Positions 25,401-39,800 of a stretch of 64,000 bases of DNA are shown one piece after another (within the stretch, counting starts at the first letter, position 1; every line of letters starts with the position of its first letter). Below the pieces are notes generated by a model. The model saw nothing but the letters and a program-made list of their open reading frames with translations, made no database searches and was not told the origin of the DNA. Location: assembly GCA_003991915.1 (NCBI GenBank), contig RQTK01000513.1, forward strand, positions 1-64,000, in the 5' to 3' direction. This stretch comes from Elysia chlorotica. Its lineage: Eukaryota > Mollusca > Gastropoda > Plakobranchidae. Made by a program: the position numbers and the translations under genes.

Positions 25401-28400
25401 GTGACATAAAAAAAAAAATGAAGGATAATAACTATAAAAACAGGAGTCTTTTAAGGCCTTCAAATTTCATAAACTTAAATTATGTAGTAACCTCTGTGTT
25501 CTGTCTTTGCCACCAAATGCATTACATGAGCCCAATAAATATATTTCTGAAAAATTCATTTTTTCATTGGACGGATGAGGATGTCTTTCAGTTTCATATA
25601 TATTGATACATCCACATTGTTGTCATGCTGTAATTATTTGCATTTCTTATGCATAACATTAACAATATATCTGCTGCCTGAACATTTTTATGAAACACAC
25701 AGCAGCAGTTTAGCAGCCTAAAAAACAAAAAAAAATTGTAATCAAGTTGAAAAAAAACGTGCATGATTGAGGTCCATCTAATTTACCAGAATATAATATC
25801 AGTGTTATGCCAATATTTCTAAATGTCTCACCGAACACATTTTGAGGGTCCACAAGCAGTATGTCAGCATTCTGTAACAGGCAATGACAGCAGCTGATTT
25901 GTAATTCTGGGTTTTCATCTGCGGAGCTGCTTTCTCTGAGAAGTTCCAGCCAGTTGATGAGAACATCGAAGACCTGAAAGCGAAAATTAAACTAAAAACA
26001 ACAACAACACGTTTTTCTCACTCTCTCAGTCATCAATTCAATGCTTTGTTTTTAATTGTCTACCCTGGTCTCTTTGCTTAATGAAGCGTTTATTCATGTA
26101 TCTGTAGTTCTGGTGTTGTTACGGCTTCGTCCATCCACTGCAGGATGTAGGCAGCCCTAGGAATCACATCTCCATCTTTCTCTATCTCTAGATAATCTGC
26201 TCCATAGCACCCTCTTTTTTCTTACTATATCATCTCCCCACCTTCTTGTTTGTCTTCCTCTTGATCTTTTTCCATTTCTCTTAGAGAGTAGAACTTGTAG
26301 AAAATGTTACTACAGAGCTATGCCACTATCAAATATTTAAAAAAATCTTAGCAACTACTATAAATAATGCAATAATGTGTAAATAATTTTAAGGACTGAA
26401 GAGTCATCTTTTTCATCATATGTTAATGTTCTCATCTTAACAATGCAACTTGAAACACATCAATTACAAACTCATGACCCACTAGTTGTCATATTTCTAT
26501 GTAGAGTTAAATTAAACAGCTTCATAATACATATACACACATGTAATGTTCATATTCTTTACCTCATTTGGACTAGTAGATAACGGAGATGATTCTGTCT
26601 CAGCTTGACTGACACAATTTACAATGCCTTTGCTGAGAGGAATTCTTTTATAGAGAATAGCAACTAAGCGAACTGTAAACCTCAGGACTGCTGCCTTGAT
26701 CTCTGTCCTAAAAAGTATGAAAAGTTCAGAAGATCCAAAATTCACTGTATTCATATCAACAAAACGATTTCAAAAGCATGGGTAATGAGTCAATTATCAG
26801 CATAAATTAGTTAGGACATTATTTCCATTAAAATTTAGATTGAAAAAAAACAAAAAGCAGAGCAACAAAAACCCTAGCAATAAAGAGACAGAAAAATTAT
26901 GCACCAATTGTATGCTTATGTATTTATTTCAAGAGAAGAATGAGGTCTCAATACAAACTTGTTTTTGAATTATTATAGATGACAATCCATTGAAAACAAA
27001 GATTTTAACATTGATGGCAATATAAAACAATAATAACTTACTTTCTTTCTGCCTGTATTCTATTAATTAATGTTGACAACATCTGTAAAAAAAATGGGTG
27101 AAAAAGAAGAGTTGAACAATGGTCGTTATCATCTACGTTACTTTCATAAATAAAAAAAAGTAATGTGTACCTAAATGATATTAAAGAATGCCTCAAAATT
27201 TAAATTTACATTAAATTTTAAAGGGAGAAAAATTTAATACTATCTGTATGGGCAATAATTACCTAAATCACCCGATGGATTTTTTCCCTTATAAATGAAA
27301 AACATCACTGGATTACAAGACTGATCTAAAAAATAAAATACCTGCAGCAAATGACTGCTGTTCTCTTTTTCAAGCCCTGAAAAGCCTTCAGGCAATGAAC
27401 CAAGGAGGTAAAACACCTGAAAAAAAAAAAACAGAATGCACTTCCAATAATGTAAATATGCACATTTGAAGAAAAAAATATTGTCAAAAATGAATAAACC
27501 TTTTCAGACAAATGTATTATTTTTAGAACATTCAACTCAAAATGAAAGTATATACATGAGGAAACAATCATATTGAAATTTCAGAAAGTAAAATTTAATT
27601 ATCATTTACCTCACAAAACAATTACATAATAACATTAGAAAAAAAGGGTTATAAATTTGAATTTCTTGGATTAATCATGACTGCAATCAAACACTTAAAC
27701 AGCCTACCTTCTCCTGACACAGATGATGTGTTTCAGTCTCCATGGCCATCTTCACTAACTGATGGTAAAGTCCTGACACAACAGTCCCAACATCTGGCAG
27801 GACCACCTTATAGACTGGAGACTCGGAGGCAAACTCTGACTCTGCTTCTTCCGATCCATGAGAGTCAGGGTAATCGTCAAGGTCGCCTGAGCGCAGGCTG
27901 GAGAGAAGCACGTCCAAAACACCCAGCCTGACATCATACACAGGAGACTTGAGAAGGGATAACAGTATAATATGCTTGTCTGTTGCATATACATTTCCTG
28001 TCTCATGTGTCAATCCTGAAGCTTTACACCCAGAGTTGCCTGTTGAATTTTTGTCTTCATTCTCCTTCCTGCCCCTTTGAGGACTTTGGTTTGAGTCTTT
28101 GCCAGTGTCCTTTCCATCTGTCCTGTCTTGGATTAAACTTGATAGGTGTTTTTGCATGGACACTAAGTGTTTAAGGCAAAGCTGGGCCCTTGTCTTTTCA
28201 AACTCAAAGAAAAATGGTAGATGGCTGTGTAGCTTCTGAGTCTCATGGTCAGACAGAGAAGCAACAAAGGAATCTCTCAAACTGCTGATAGTATTTGCCA
28301 TTACTCCGTTATCCATGTGACAAGCATCTGCTACATTCAGCACACCGTCTGTGAGGATGAGAGCTGCTTGCCTTGTGCCAAAACATAGATTTTTCCTGTG

Positions 28401-31400
28401 TGAAGAACATTGGCATAAGTATAAACATAAATTCATTTGCCTTTCAAAATACATATTTCCCTAAGAACTATTGTACATTCAGTCTTGAATTGCAATTAAA
28501 TTGCATAACATTACAAGTTTAGAATAAAAACAAACCAGTGTTTTTAACTGGTCAAAAGATAGCTGCAGCACAGAAATTATGCTAAAAGGGGTGCTTTTTT
28601 TATCACGATGGGTGCAAGTAAGTAGAGGTGATGAATCCGGAAATTGTCTTTTTCAAAATCCATCAATCCAGAAAATCTACACAGCCTTTACTAGTGATAT
28701 GCATGCATAAGCAACTTCTCCATCAAAAATAGACACGAGGTGCCATAAAAACACCAAAGTTACACACAACATTTGTTCTGAGAAGAGACTGAGAGATATA
28801 GACAGAGAGATATGAAAAAGAGGGAAAAAGAAAGGAAGAGGAAGGACATAGAGAAGGGTGGAAGGGGTCAGTGTGTATGTATGACAGAGGGAGAGAGAAA
28901 AGGCATGGGAGAGAAAGGAGTGATAGAAATGTCAAGATAGGGGAAAAAAGAGAGAGACAGAGAGAGAGTGAGTGAGTGAGAGAGAGAGAAAGAGAGAAAG
29001 AATACATGCTAATAAAAAGTTATCAAGATAAACATGGGAGAGATGATATACTTAATATTTGAGATTTCTATTCAATATCAATTGCAAATTAAATATTTTT
29101 TTCATACTTCTGTTGTACCAGGTGCGAACACCGTGGCTACTATCACTGTCCTTGCATATTTATCATGGCAGCTTATGACGCATGCTGTATCATGGGTCCA
29201 AAAATTGAAACAATTAATAAGGAAAGCTACAGGCTCTTAAACTTGAGGTTCTTGTAACTGCACAATGCGGCATGGGACGGTGATAAACGTCAGCATGTAC
29301 TTGAATGAATTAAAAAGTTCCCAACCTACTGAGAGCCCTTAGTATCTAGGTTTGAAAGATTTTGTTTGAAAAAGAAATTGCCGTATTATTCTAGCTTTAG
29401 ATGACTGAAAGTCTCTTTCCCTATAGAGACACAAATCTTCCAATCTGGCGTGCGTTCTCTAGGAAAAAGTTTCGTCTTAAAAACGGATCACGGGAAACAA
29501 AATTAACAGAGACAACTGCTTTGTGTTTTGCCAGAGCAGGAAAAAAATTGAAAAAAAAATTTATCGTGTTCCAGGTGTTTTTATCATCAAGACACAATAA
29601 TTACAGACTTTTCAAGGCGCCTATGCCATTTGATTCACAAGTTCCGAGGCCATGCTGAAATTTTTTAGATCCAATCATGAGTTGAATCCAGAAGAGGATC
29701 GCAATTGGTGACACGAATCAGGAAATTCTGTTTTTTCCGGAAAAATTGTCATTAAAAAAGTTCACAATCCAAATTATTCACATAGTATGGTCACAAATGC
29801 ACTGCTTTTATTTCACGCTGAAATAAGCCACTTGGTAACTTTTTTTTAGTGTCATACAGCCCCATAAAATAAATAGTGATGAAGCAGCAATACAAACTAC
29901 TAACAACCAATAAAGAGAAAAAGGAAAGTATTCTCTTATATCTCACTTTTCAAATATCCATTTACGTTTGTTCAAATTCTCCACAAATGCAGTGAGAACC
30001 TCCCTCTTGCTTGTTTCATGAAAACTTTCCGCAACTGTTATCAACTGTGTTAGCTGAAACAAGGCATGATAAAATGACCTTAGGTGTGCACAACAAAGTC
30101 TAAATCATTAAAATATATTCATTCCGTTAATCTGATATGCTTGATTCTACCTGATAAAATAATGATTAGACTATGCAGACTTGCTTAAGGTTTTTAACTA
30201 TCACAAATTCAAACCAACACTAAGTAAAATAATGTGCCTCATTGTGAGCATAAAAGAAAGCATTATTGACATATTTAAAATAAAATGCTAGAGGCCTTCA
30301 TTTTAAACCACAGATACTTATTAATCGCTACTAATTATCCATCCATCAAGCGTCATGCTTTGTAGTGTTGGCAATAAAAAAAAAAATTCCCAAAATTTTG
30401 CCGTTTTGTTATCCGTCCTTTATCTTTTCTTATTGTTTTCCCCTGCTGCGCTTTCCTCCAATCTACTTTTTATACTTCTACTAGTTCTGCTGCAGCTGTC
30501 ACATTACAACTCACCTGAAGCAGAGATCCATGGATATGACTACTACGAGCCTTTCCATCAGCAGGCAAAAATGGAATGAGTTCCCACAAGCTGTGACCAA
30601 TGTCAATCACCTCATTTCTTTTGGCCAGTGGTTGAATGGCCCTTGAGGCAATCACTCTTGTTTTGTATACAGGACTAGACGCACATCTAAATAATACAGA
30701 AAAATTCAGATATGAGAAATAAGTTGTCATTCAAGGCAATATAGTCTAAAAAATATATGGATACATTGCTATGATTTTGGTAAAACAAGAAATTGAACTA
30801 TTAGCAGCACTCCAATAGCTATGGATCAAGGCTGTCAATAAAAATTGTTGGGGTCTAATAGCTCCACAACTTTATGCTGGTCGCAAAGGCTCAAATGTTA
30901 GGAATTTTCGTGCTGACAGTCATACTGGTGTAAACGTTGATGATCAAGATTAATAATCATAGGCCTGGTACTTCACTAAAAGAAAACAAAAATCACGAAA
31001 AAAAATTTAGAAGAGGAAGAATTAATGCATTTGATTTAAAAGCCTGAGCCATTTTAAAGTAGGTTATTATAAAAATAGATTAAGCCAATAGACACAAGAT
31101 TCACTTATTTGATGAAAGCGTAAGACAGAGAACAACAACAGAGAAAAGAAAGGGGGGGGGGGGGTGACATATCAAAGGCTGTAGGAAAAGAGGAGGAATA
31201 GAGAGATAAAGGATGGACACTCACCTGATAACATAAGGAATGAAGGCACTCAAACTAAGACTTGTGTCTGACCCTTCTAGGGTAGAAGGGAATAGGCGAC
31301 CTAACACAAGCAGCACTGGGTACAGACTTGGGTGAAGACTCAGCCGATCTCTTGACCTGATGTAAATGAAAAACCAAGGAAAAATGTGTATGTGGACACT

Positions 31401-33827
31401 CAGACGTTCTGCAGGTTCAACAGGGCTTTGAAAGCAGAACTAATTAATACAGATATCCTAAAAACAAGATTCTATAACTTAATTAAGATGCACTAAAAAA
31501 GGGGCACCATTGGTCCAATGGTTTGGGCGCTAAAGCTTCTGAGTCAAGGCAAAAATAATGGCAACCTCTACTTCACAAATGTCTTTTTCCTAGCACAATA
31601 AGGACGTTAACTCTTGGTTCCCTAACCCTCTGTTGAGCATGGGACCAACTTTGCTTTTTTTAAAATAACATGTGACTCTAATTCATAAATGTAAAATTGT
31701 AATATCCCATAGTCCCTCTTTCAACTGTTTTCTATCGAAAGCTCTTCCTCACTGTCTGTCTGTCTGTCTGTCTCTCTCTTTGTCTCTGTCTCTGAGTTTA
31801 TCTACTCGGTTCCCTTGGGAGATTATATATAGGGACAGATCATTTTTGTCAAACTTTCATATGCACAATTTATCCCTACATCTGCTGAAGATGAATGATA
31901 CAAGTAAAAAAAAGGGGCATATACTCTAAAATGTGAAATTAGCTAAGACTCACATTTCATCCCAGAATTAAAATAATCATACGATTTATTTTAATATTCA
32001 GATAAATTTCTCTTGTCAAATTTGTTATGAACTTATTTATACGTGTATTTTTAATTAAAGCTGTGAAACAACTTTCAAGATAAAATTCTGATAAATGAGG
32101 AAAACTGTGCAGCTAGATATTACATCTCATTCACTCACATGACATTTGCTGTGGCAACTTCGAGCTCCGACAAAAGAAAAGGGTACAGGGTTGGATAACG
32201 ATAGAAAAAGGCCCGGCCAGTTTGGCTGTAAACAAAAAAGTAAAATGAAATTTGGTAAATTAAATACATCAATGGTTCTCAATTCAATTTCGTGGTTGAT
32301 TGTTTATCTAATTTATATATTTTTTGATACAATAAAAATTTAAGTTGTTTTTCTTTCAATTAGCTTCAGGGAACAGCAGTTTGATTTTTTTAAAGCATTA
32401 AAAAACAAAAAGTAACATTTTACTTTTCTGTTCCAAGTCTAAAAACTTTGTTTTGGTGAACATTTGAACAAAAAAGAAAAAAAGCTAAAATATTGAAAAC
32501 AGTTCCTCCATATGCACAAATAAGAGATTTAATCCTAATTGTAAATAATAATAAATGATTTATAATTATTAATCAGAGAGTTTAAAAATCAGTAAGAATT
32601 TATTTGAGCCTTTAAAGAGTTGATGGAGGCTTACTCACCAATTTTTCTTTGACATTGCAGACTCATCTTTGCTTCTTTTGACCCCAAAAATACGTGTCAT
32701 CAAGGCACTCAGAAGAAGAGTGGCTGAGTTGCGGACCTTTAATAAAGTTACAGAAACTGGATTATGGAGGTTTTTTTCTTTCAGAAAAGAAAGAATGTAA
32801 TTATTCCATACTCTCTCTATATAAGTACTCTCATACTTTTTCTTTTTAACATATATTTACTGTTTTAGAGAATGTTACATGAATAATGTAAAAGAAAAAA
32901 AAAAGCCACTTCCTTAAGTAAATATCATGCATGATGTCATCTGTAATTTGTAGTTTTCAAGTGCTACATAGTTGTGCCATGTAACAATCCCTTTGTCAAT
33001 CTAATGAACGAGCTATAAACATTAAACAAAAAAGTTGGCTCTCAATTAAAAAAAAAAAGGCCCTTTACCTTCTTATATAGACCTCGTAGATTCAATCTTG
33101 CAATTTATATCTTTTTTTTTTGTCTCATTGTTGTGATTTTCTTTCAAATTTAATATGAGAATGGGTTTAAGACAAATGCATAATACAGATAGTATTTAAA
33201 TATTTTCAAATGAAAAGCGTAAACAAAAATCTAGATGACTTACAGCCCACTGTTCTGATCTGAAGCCTAAAATAGCTGCCTTGAGTCCATCAGCTACATA
33301 CAGCACAACATCGTCACCTAGTCTACTTTCTCTGTAGAGAGCTCTCAAAATATTCAGAGCATGCACCTATACAAGCAAAAGGCAAATAAAACATACAAAA
33401 ATTTGTATCATACAACATTATATAAACACTATATTCATTGGCAACCTGATCTTAACACAAAGAATATTTAATTTAAACTTAAGTTATTTAAACATATAAG
33501 TTTTGGTCCTGCGGCATGAATACCAGCAATTCAAAGTAATCATAGACTTACAATCTCCAAATAAATTGGCACAGGGAACTATTGTATGTATGAAATAAAA
33601 GATGAGAATAATGACTAAGAATCTTTGTGGAGGGAATCACAAAAACTAGAAATCACTTTTAAACTTAACTTTCATTCCATTCTCACCTGTGCATCTGAGG
33701 ATGATGCCAGATTTCCTCCATCTTCGCATGCTTTCTCCTCTTGACTTAAGGCAAGTCTGAGCAGTTCCTTCATGGCGTTGTGAAACATTTGTCTTCCTGT
33801 AAGATTTGGTTCTGTTGATGTGATGGC
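22435..33827 (-). CDS. THADA: THADA segment 3: exons 27-41 (end of DUF2428 and C terminus)
   Basis: Exons: 27 33687-33827, 28 33244-33366, 29 32639-32736, 30 32139-32225, 31 31225-31356, 32 30515-30686, 33 29947-30053, 34 27708-28395, 35 27342-27416, 36 27042-27082, 37 26563-26707, 38 25832-25973, 39 25244-25357, 40 23833-23966, 41 22435-22923. Residues about 1181-2075. Exons 28-29 hold the most conserved block ([32 protein letters not shown]). Exon 34 is unusually large (688 nt) and carries a Lys/Glu/Asp/Ser-rich linker absent from the human protein. For exon 39 the consensus-looking GTAAGT at 25,207 breaks the frame, so the weaker GTACAA donor at 25,243 is preferred. The C terminus still tracks human THADA (RLFDKGEMN against YLFEKAEVN). 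Confidence 0.92.
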
Positions 33828-36800
33828 CTGAATAAGAAAAAAAATGTGTAAAAATAAGAGTTCATCAAAACACTAGTTCATTTATTTTTTATTATCAGAG
33901 CCCCTGTTTATTTGCTTTTTTTTAAATGAATGAATACATATTTGAATTAGTCAAAATATCATAGAAAAGGTTGTAATGCAGGGATTCATCTATGCTTCAC
34001 TATGGCAAAGATTATAAATACACAGTGAGATATGAAGAATTGATGTTCTTGCACTCAAAGTGGGTGTGCGTCTCTTGCACAATGAAATAGTGAACATATC
34101 TTTCCTTTCATGTTTTGAACTATAGTTCAGATCAGTACTAGCTACGGTATAACTTTCGAAACTTAAAAACTTACATTAAAATAAATGATCCCACCTCCAT
34201 TTTTTTTAAATTGTAAAACCTTTACACGTCTGCAAGAATTTTATTGAGGAATCAACAGTCTAACAAATAGCACAATTCTTGGCATACAAAACATGTATTT
34301 AACTAGCAATATTAATGTAAACCAAAGAGGACCAAAAGAGGAAAGGAGGGGAAAGAAATATTATTTTCAGATGCAATGGGATATATCAATATAGACATAA
34401 ACCTGATCCTGAATAAGTCAGTCTATGTTATTTGATAAAGTGCCATGGTAATATGCTATCTGCTGCACTCAACCTGATTGAAATTGATAAGCTGATAATT
34501 TTAAGAAGCTTTGAAATGTCCAGGTACATAGTAGCTCTTATACATAAAAAAAATCCCACTTATGTTTTGAGGAAAGAATATTTGAAAAATCATAACTTAA
34601 AGTATGAGGTCTCCACTTAGATAATTACAAAATGTTTTCACTGATATGATAATCAAAAATGTTATGCTGGATTGATCTAAAAAAAAAAACACCAAACAAA
34701 ACGGGTATAAAACTTGCAGCAACTGACTTGAACAAGGAAAGGAACTCCTGCACTTCTTCGGGTGGCACATAATCTGGATTGGGCGTCTTCTGATTTAATG
34801 TCTTGTAGAACTGCTGTGAGCCATTGAGAAGGAAGATGATGGAAGCAGCTCAGAGGATGCCTGAGAAAAAATGAAATTTAAACCATAACTAGCATGCAAC
34901 AATTTATCATTATTGTTTAATTATTTCCTGGTCTGAATATAATTATTCTTTTTCTAAACATTTCTATGCAAAACTAGTGTTAAAAGCTTTGTCCAAGAAA
35001 ATAAGTTCTTTGGTGAAACACTTATGCACTAATATGATGTATTATAAGGTTGTGAATCTATAACTATCTTAAGGAGCAGAGCAACTATGAAATTAGGCAC
35101 TAGTTATCGACAATAAAGAAGAAAAAAAATAAACAGAGTATTTTCGAGCGAACAAGCAAAATTATATCATGGGATGTAAACAATTATCGGATTATGTAAA
35201 ACATTTGGAAAGAAAAAAAAACTGTTATTGCCTAGTCTGTAACTATTTTAATATGTTTTAAGTGGAAATTGTACTCACTTCCATAGCATCTGACACATGA
35301 GTTGAAATCCAGCATATGCCAGCTCAAACGCGCCTCTGTGGATAGACTCGAGCAGTTGCTGATTGAAGTATCTGCCAATGACCTCAATCTGAAAGTTAAA
35401 GAGAATGAAAAGTCAGTGATTAAGCTTTAATTAAACATTTTCGATCATCGAAATAAAATACACTTTCTAAAAATACAACAATTGCTTTGGCAAAAATATT
35501 CTAAATAAAAGTTAATGTATGACAGTGAGCTTTGCCATTTGAAATAACTACCTTTTGTATGGTTTCATTGATCTCATTCTCCTACGTAACCACAGCATTT
35601 GTGTGATCCTAAGGAGTGGGGGGAGGAGGGGAGGTGTTCAAAGTGGCACAAGTGGCAGAGCATTGGTCTCCTATTTGGGATATTCCTAGTTCAAAACCCA
35701 CAATTGGTGAAAAATTTGTTTTCTGCTTTTTACTGGTTGGGTCGGTGTCAGTAAAATGTAACCTGCGTGACAGGAGTCATGGTATCACCACACTGCCTGT
35801 AAGTATGGGCACGTAAAATTGTCAGATGTTAATCTTGGGCTCCGTTCACAACATAGCCTATATGATCCTGATGCTGGATACTGAGCAAGAACTGAGTAAC
35901 TAACTAATAATAATAATAAAGTGCATTTATATAGCAGCTTTCCCATATTGTTGCTCAAAGCACTTTACATTTGTTTAAATCAAGCAATCAATAAAATATA
36001 TTTTGCTAAAACTATGGTGTAATTTACAGAATACACAGAATCATAATAAAGTCGTATTATAAAGTTACTACAATCAAATAAATGATCATGGAGAAAGCAT
36101 ATGACACATTACAAGCACCAGTATACATTTCTCCGTTTTAGGTTAAAATAAACTTATGATTAAATAATTTGTAAAATAAAGGAGGTAGTATGTGTAAATA
36201 CTCAGACTAAAAAGACAAAGGACTTGTAAATAAATGGTGGAGTAAAATATTGCACAGAATATACCATAATCATATTAACTACAAAGAGTCACTGAAAGAT
36301 GTAAAAAAAAAAGTTTTAACTCTACTTTAAACCAACCTGATCAAGCGAGAGAAGACCTCCCTCTGCCTCCTTCACAATGAAATCTGTTGGAAGCTGCAGA
36401 CACAGGCTGCCCAGGGTGAGAGAGACTTCTTTGATGCTGCGCCAGCCACACACCACCAGGTACTCTGGCATGGACTCCACCAGGGCCCGGCTCCACTCGG
36501 CATTCGGCATGTCTAAGAGGTTTGAGTGGAGAAAAGAAGAAACCAAAGTAAAACGCAATATCACCACTTTTCTCTATCATTAGCAAATAGAAAAGAAAGA
36601 AAACATAAAATAAAAATTGGAATGAGTAAAACAGAAAGTTAACTTTATAAAGCAGTAAAAGTTGTTTTTGTTATTTTCTTTTTTTTCTTTCTTTCTTTGA
36701 TTGTTAAAGTAAAGTCAGAATCAAGTATCACATAAAATTAGCGTTTATGAGTTTTTTTGTCAATATTATAAGGTACTGAAAGCTGTTTTTTTTTTTTTTT

Positions 36801-39800
36801 GCTGCCAAATCTTTATCTTTTATTATTTTGCAGATAAATTTGATATACTTAAAAACCTTTACTGACGATAACTTAATAAATGTTTGATTTCAAGAAGTGA
36901 GAACGTTTTTTCTTGAATATATTTGTAACAAACCTGGGCCTGAGACCGCCTCCTCTGGGATGTTTCCTTCTGGAGAGGAATTCTGCACCACAGGGGAGAC
37001 AACTCTAGACAAATGTAAGCAGCTGATGATCAGATGTTTGATAAAGTTCTTTGCTGATGGCATATGATCTTCCTCCATTGCACTAAAAAAAAAAACGAAC
37101 AAACAAAAATATATTTCAAATGTTCATGTTAAACATATAAACGAGATATAGATTCTGCACAGAGAAAGAAAAAGTTGCAACTTGATATTTCACACAACCT
37201 TTTTGATGGTTTAAAATAATCAGGCACAAGGCTTTTTCACATCTTATTTGCATTTAATAATTGAAAAACAAAGAAAGAAGGATACTTTTAAACTCAACAG
37301 TCAATACTATTTACTAGTGTTTCCTGTTAATATCAAAGTCATTATGGTTTAATTAATTTTCATCTTTTAATGTGATCTATTTGAACAAATTCAGTCCAGC
37401 AAACTCACGAAAAATCAAGCTCTTGCAAAATGTATCTAATGCAGTGCAGAGTTGGATACATGGGCCTGCTTGCAGCAGCAGACACCAAACTCTGTTCAGC
37501 AACAGAAATTTGGCTATCTAGCAACTGTAAAAGAGACCTCAACAGCAGCAGTTTGGGATTGCTAGATAGTGCTGAATCAAGCAATTCAAGTGTAGATCCT
37601 GAGGCTGATGAAAGACTGGCTGCAAAAATAAAATAAAACAAACAAAAAAGGTGAAAGCAAGCAAAAATATGGCCTGTCCCGACCCTGCATAGTCATTTGA
37701 ACAAAATATTTTACTGCTTAAAAATTATCAGAAGTAAAAGCAAAATTTGTCTCATACTCTTTGAGAGAGCGTAGAGGAACTAATAATTAGGGTACAGATT
37801 TTTCTGGGGAAATAGCATTGTCAGCTAGATTGCCATTCTTTTCCTCGTCACATTTTACTTTTACCAGGATATTAGTGCCTCAGCTAACATTCCATTCCGG
37901 GTTGACACAGGGGCCAGAAAATGTTTGTCCATCACGCTGATCTAGACCAGCACTTTTTCAATAGTAGCCTAGAATCCTAACCATTGGTCGAACAACGTTT
38001 AGAAATAAGATTTGATCAATAGCATAACATGATCCTCCTTAAAAGTGACTGCGGAGATGGAGTTAAGAATTGAAAAAAAAAAAGGATTTAAACAATAATA
38101 ATATCATTCACTGTAGAGCACCTGCAAAGTCAAACTTGTGCGGATAAAACTCTTGCTGCTTAAGGAGGACCAGGAAAATGTAAACAGCTGTATCACAGTC
38201 TTGAGGTCGAGTGCTGCAGGCTAAGGAAAGGGCAACGTTCAATGTTTCTACTGTACCTGGGGGATCCTGTATGATTAAAGAGAGTAAAAATTTAGTTGAT
38301 AGATGAAAAGAATCGTCCGCTATATTTTATTATTGCAGTTGTGTGAAAGACACTTTTAATACATAACAATTAACCATTTTTATTGACGTATGCTTCCAAG
38401 CAGAGAATTTGGAACATTTGGCAATCAATTCTTTTTTTTTAAATCATCGAATAAAACAAAGTACGCAATGCAGGACAATTTAGAAAAAATTGTATTATAA
38501 CAATGGCAAATATCTGTTTACAAAATGTATTTCAAGAACAAATTACTAGTTTTAGAGTAGGATGTCTAAATGCAAAATCGTGCAAAAACAAGACTAAAGC
38601 CATTCAAGCTTTGATTGAAGACTTAAATATAAACTTGTTATGTTTAACACAAACTTGGTTACGAGAGAAAGGGGACGACACCCACATATCATCTATGATA
38701 CTAGCTGGCTATGACTGCAAATCACGACCTTGATTTGGTCGATCGGGAGGAGGCGTTGCCTTTGTTCTTTGATATCACAGTTCCTCTGCCTGTAAGATAA
38801 ACTTCTCTCTTCTATCAACACCCCCTACATCTTTTGAGGTTCAACTGATCGATATTGAAACTCAGTTCTGCTTCCAGCAGAAAACACAAGATCAATATTG
38901 ACAGTTTTTTCTTTGACTTCCAAAATCTGGTAAACACTGTGAGCCAAAAGTGTCGCAATTTTGTCACCACCGGCGATTTTAACATTTATTTTGACAACCC
39001 AGCCTCTCCAAGCACAATAAGATTGAAATCAATTTTAGAGAAACACGGGCTTAAGCAAAGGGTGTCAGGGCCAACACAAAAGGCTGGCTATACTTTGGAC
39101 TTATTGAGCCAAGTTGTGCCCACTTGATCAACACAGTAAAAGTCATTTATAAACAAATATCTGACCACTGCCGGCTCATTCTTGACTTATTTTATCCTAC
39201 CGCCAAAATATCGAAACGTACTGTCCAGTCATGAAATAAAAGAGATAAATGAAACATCGTTTGTCAAAGAATTTAAGGAGGCACTAAAGCCATCTTCCAT
39301 CACCGCCGGACACTCAAAACTTTGTGCTACCCTAGACAAACATGCACCACATGTTACATCTCCGAGAGACCCATGTCTCCCTGGTTCTCTCTCTCTCTCC
39401 ATTAAAGTTATGTTTCTTTTGTAATTGTGATAATGGAAATTGTTAAGCTCATTGAGCATGGTCGTCCATGGAAGTGCACCATATAATTGAAATATGTTAT
39501 TATTATCAATCTCTCATTATTGAAAAAAAAAAGCAATGTCCAGGATATCAGAAAAAAAAAATGAGACTATCTTCAAACAGCTGTGTATTTTGCAGCTATG
39601 AATTTCCAACATCATTTCAACTCAGGGCAAACTGTACCAACTTAAACTCATGTTGGCAACTGATCAAGGCACATACTCTCAACACTTTCACTTATAGATT
39701 AGGCTCGTGGAAAACATTGTTATATCTGGCAGCTTGAATAAAACATATGCCATTAAAAAAGGGATTGAATATCACACTTGTTGTAAAACAGTGTTTGTAA

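Noticed and set aside
28723..29007. Minus-strand Ser/Leu-rich ORF resembling a signal-rich protein
   Set aside because: Low-complexity GA/CT sequence inside a THADA intron.
36341..36586. Alternative minus-strand ORF in another frame over THADA exon 24
   Set aside because: Out of frame with the conserved [14 protein letters not shown] segment.
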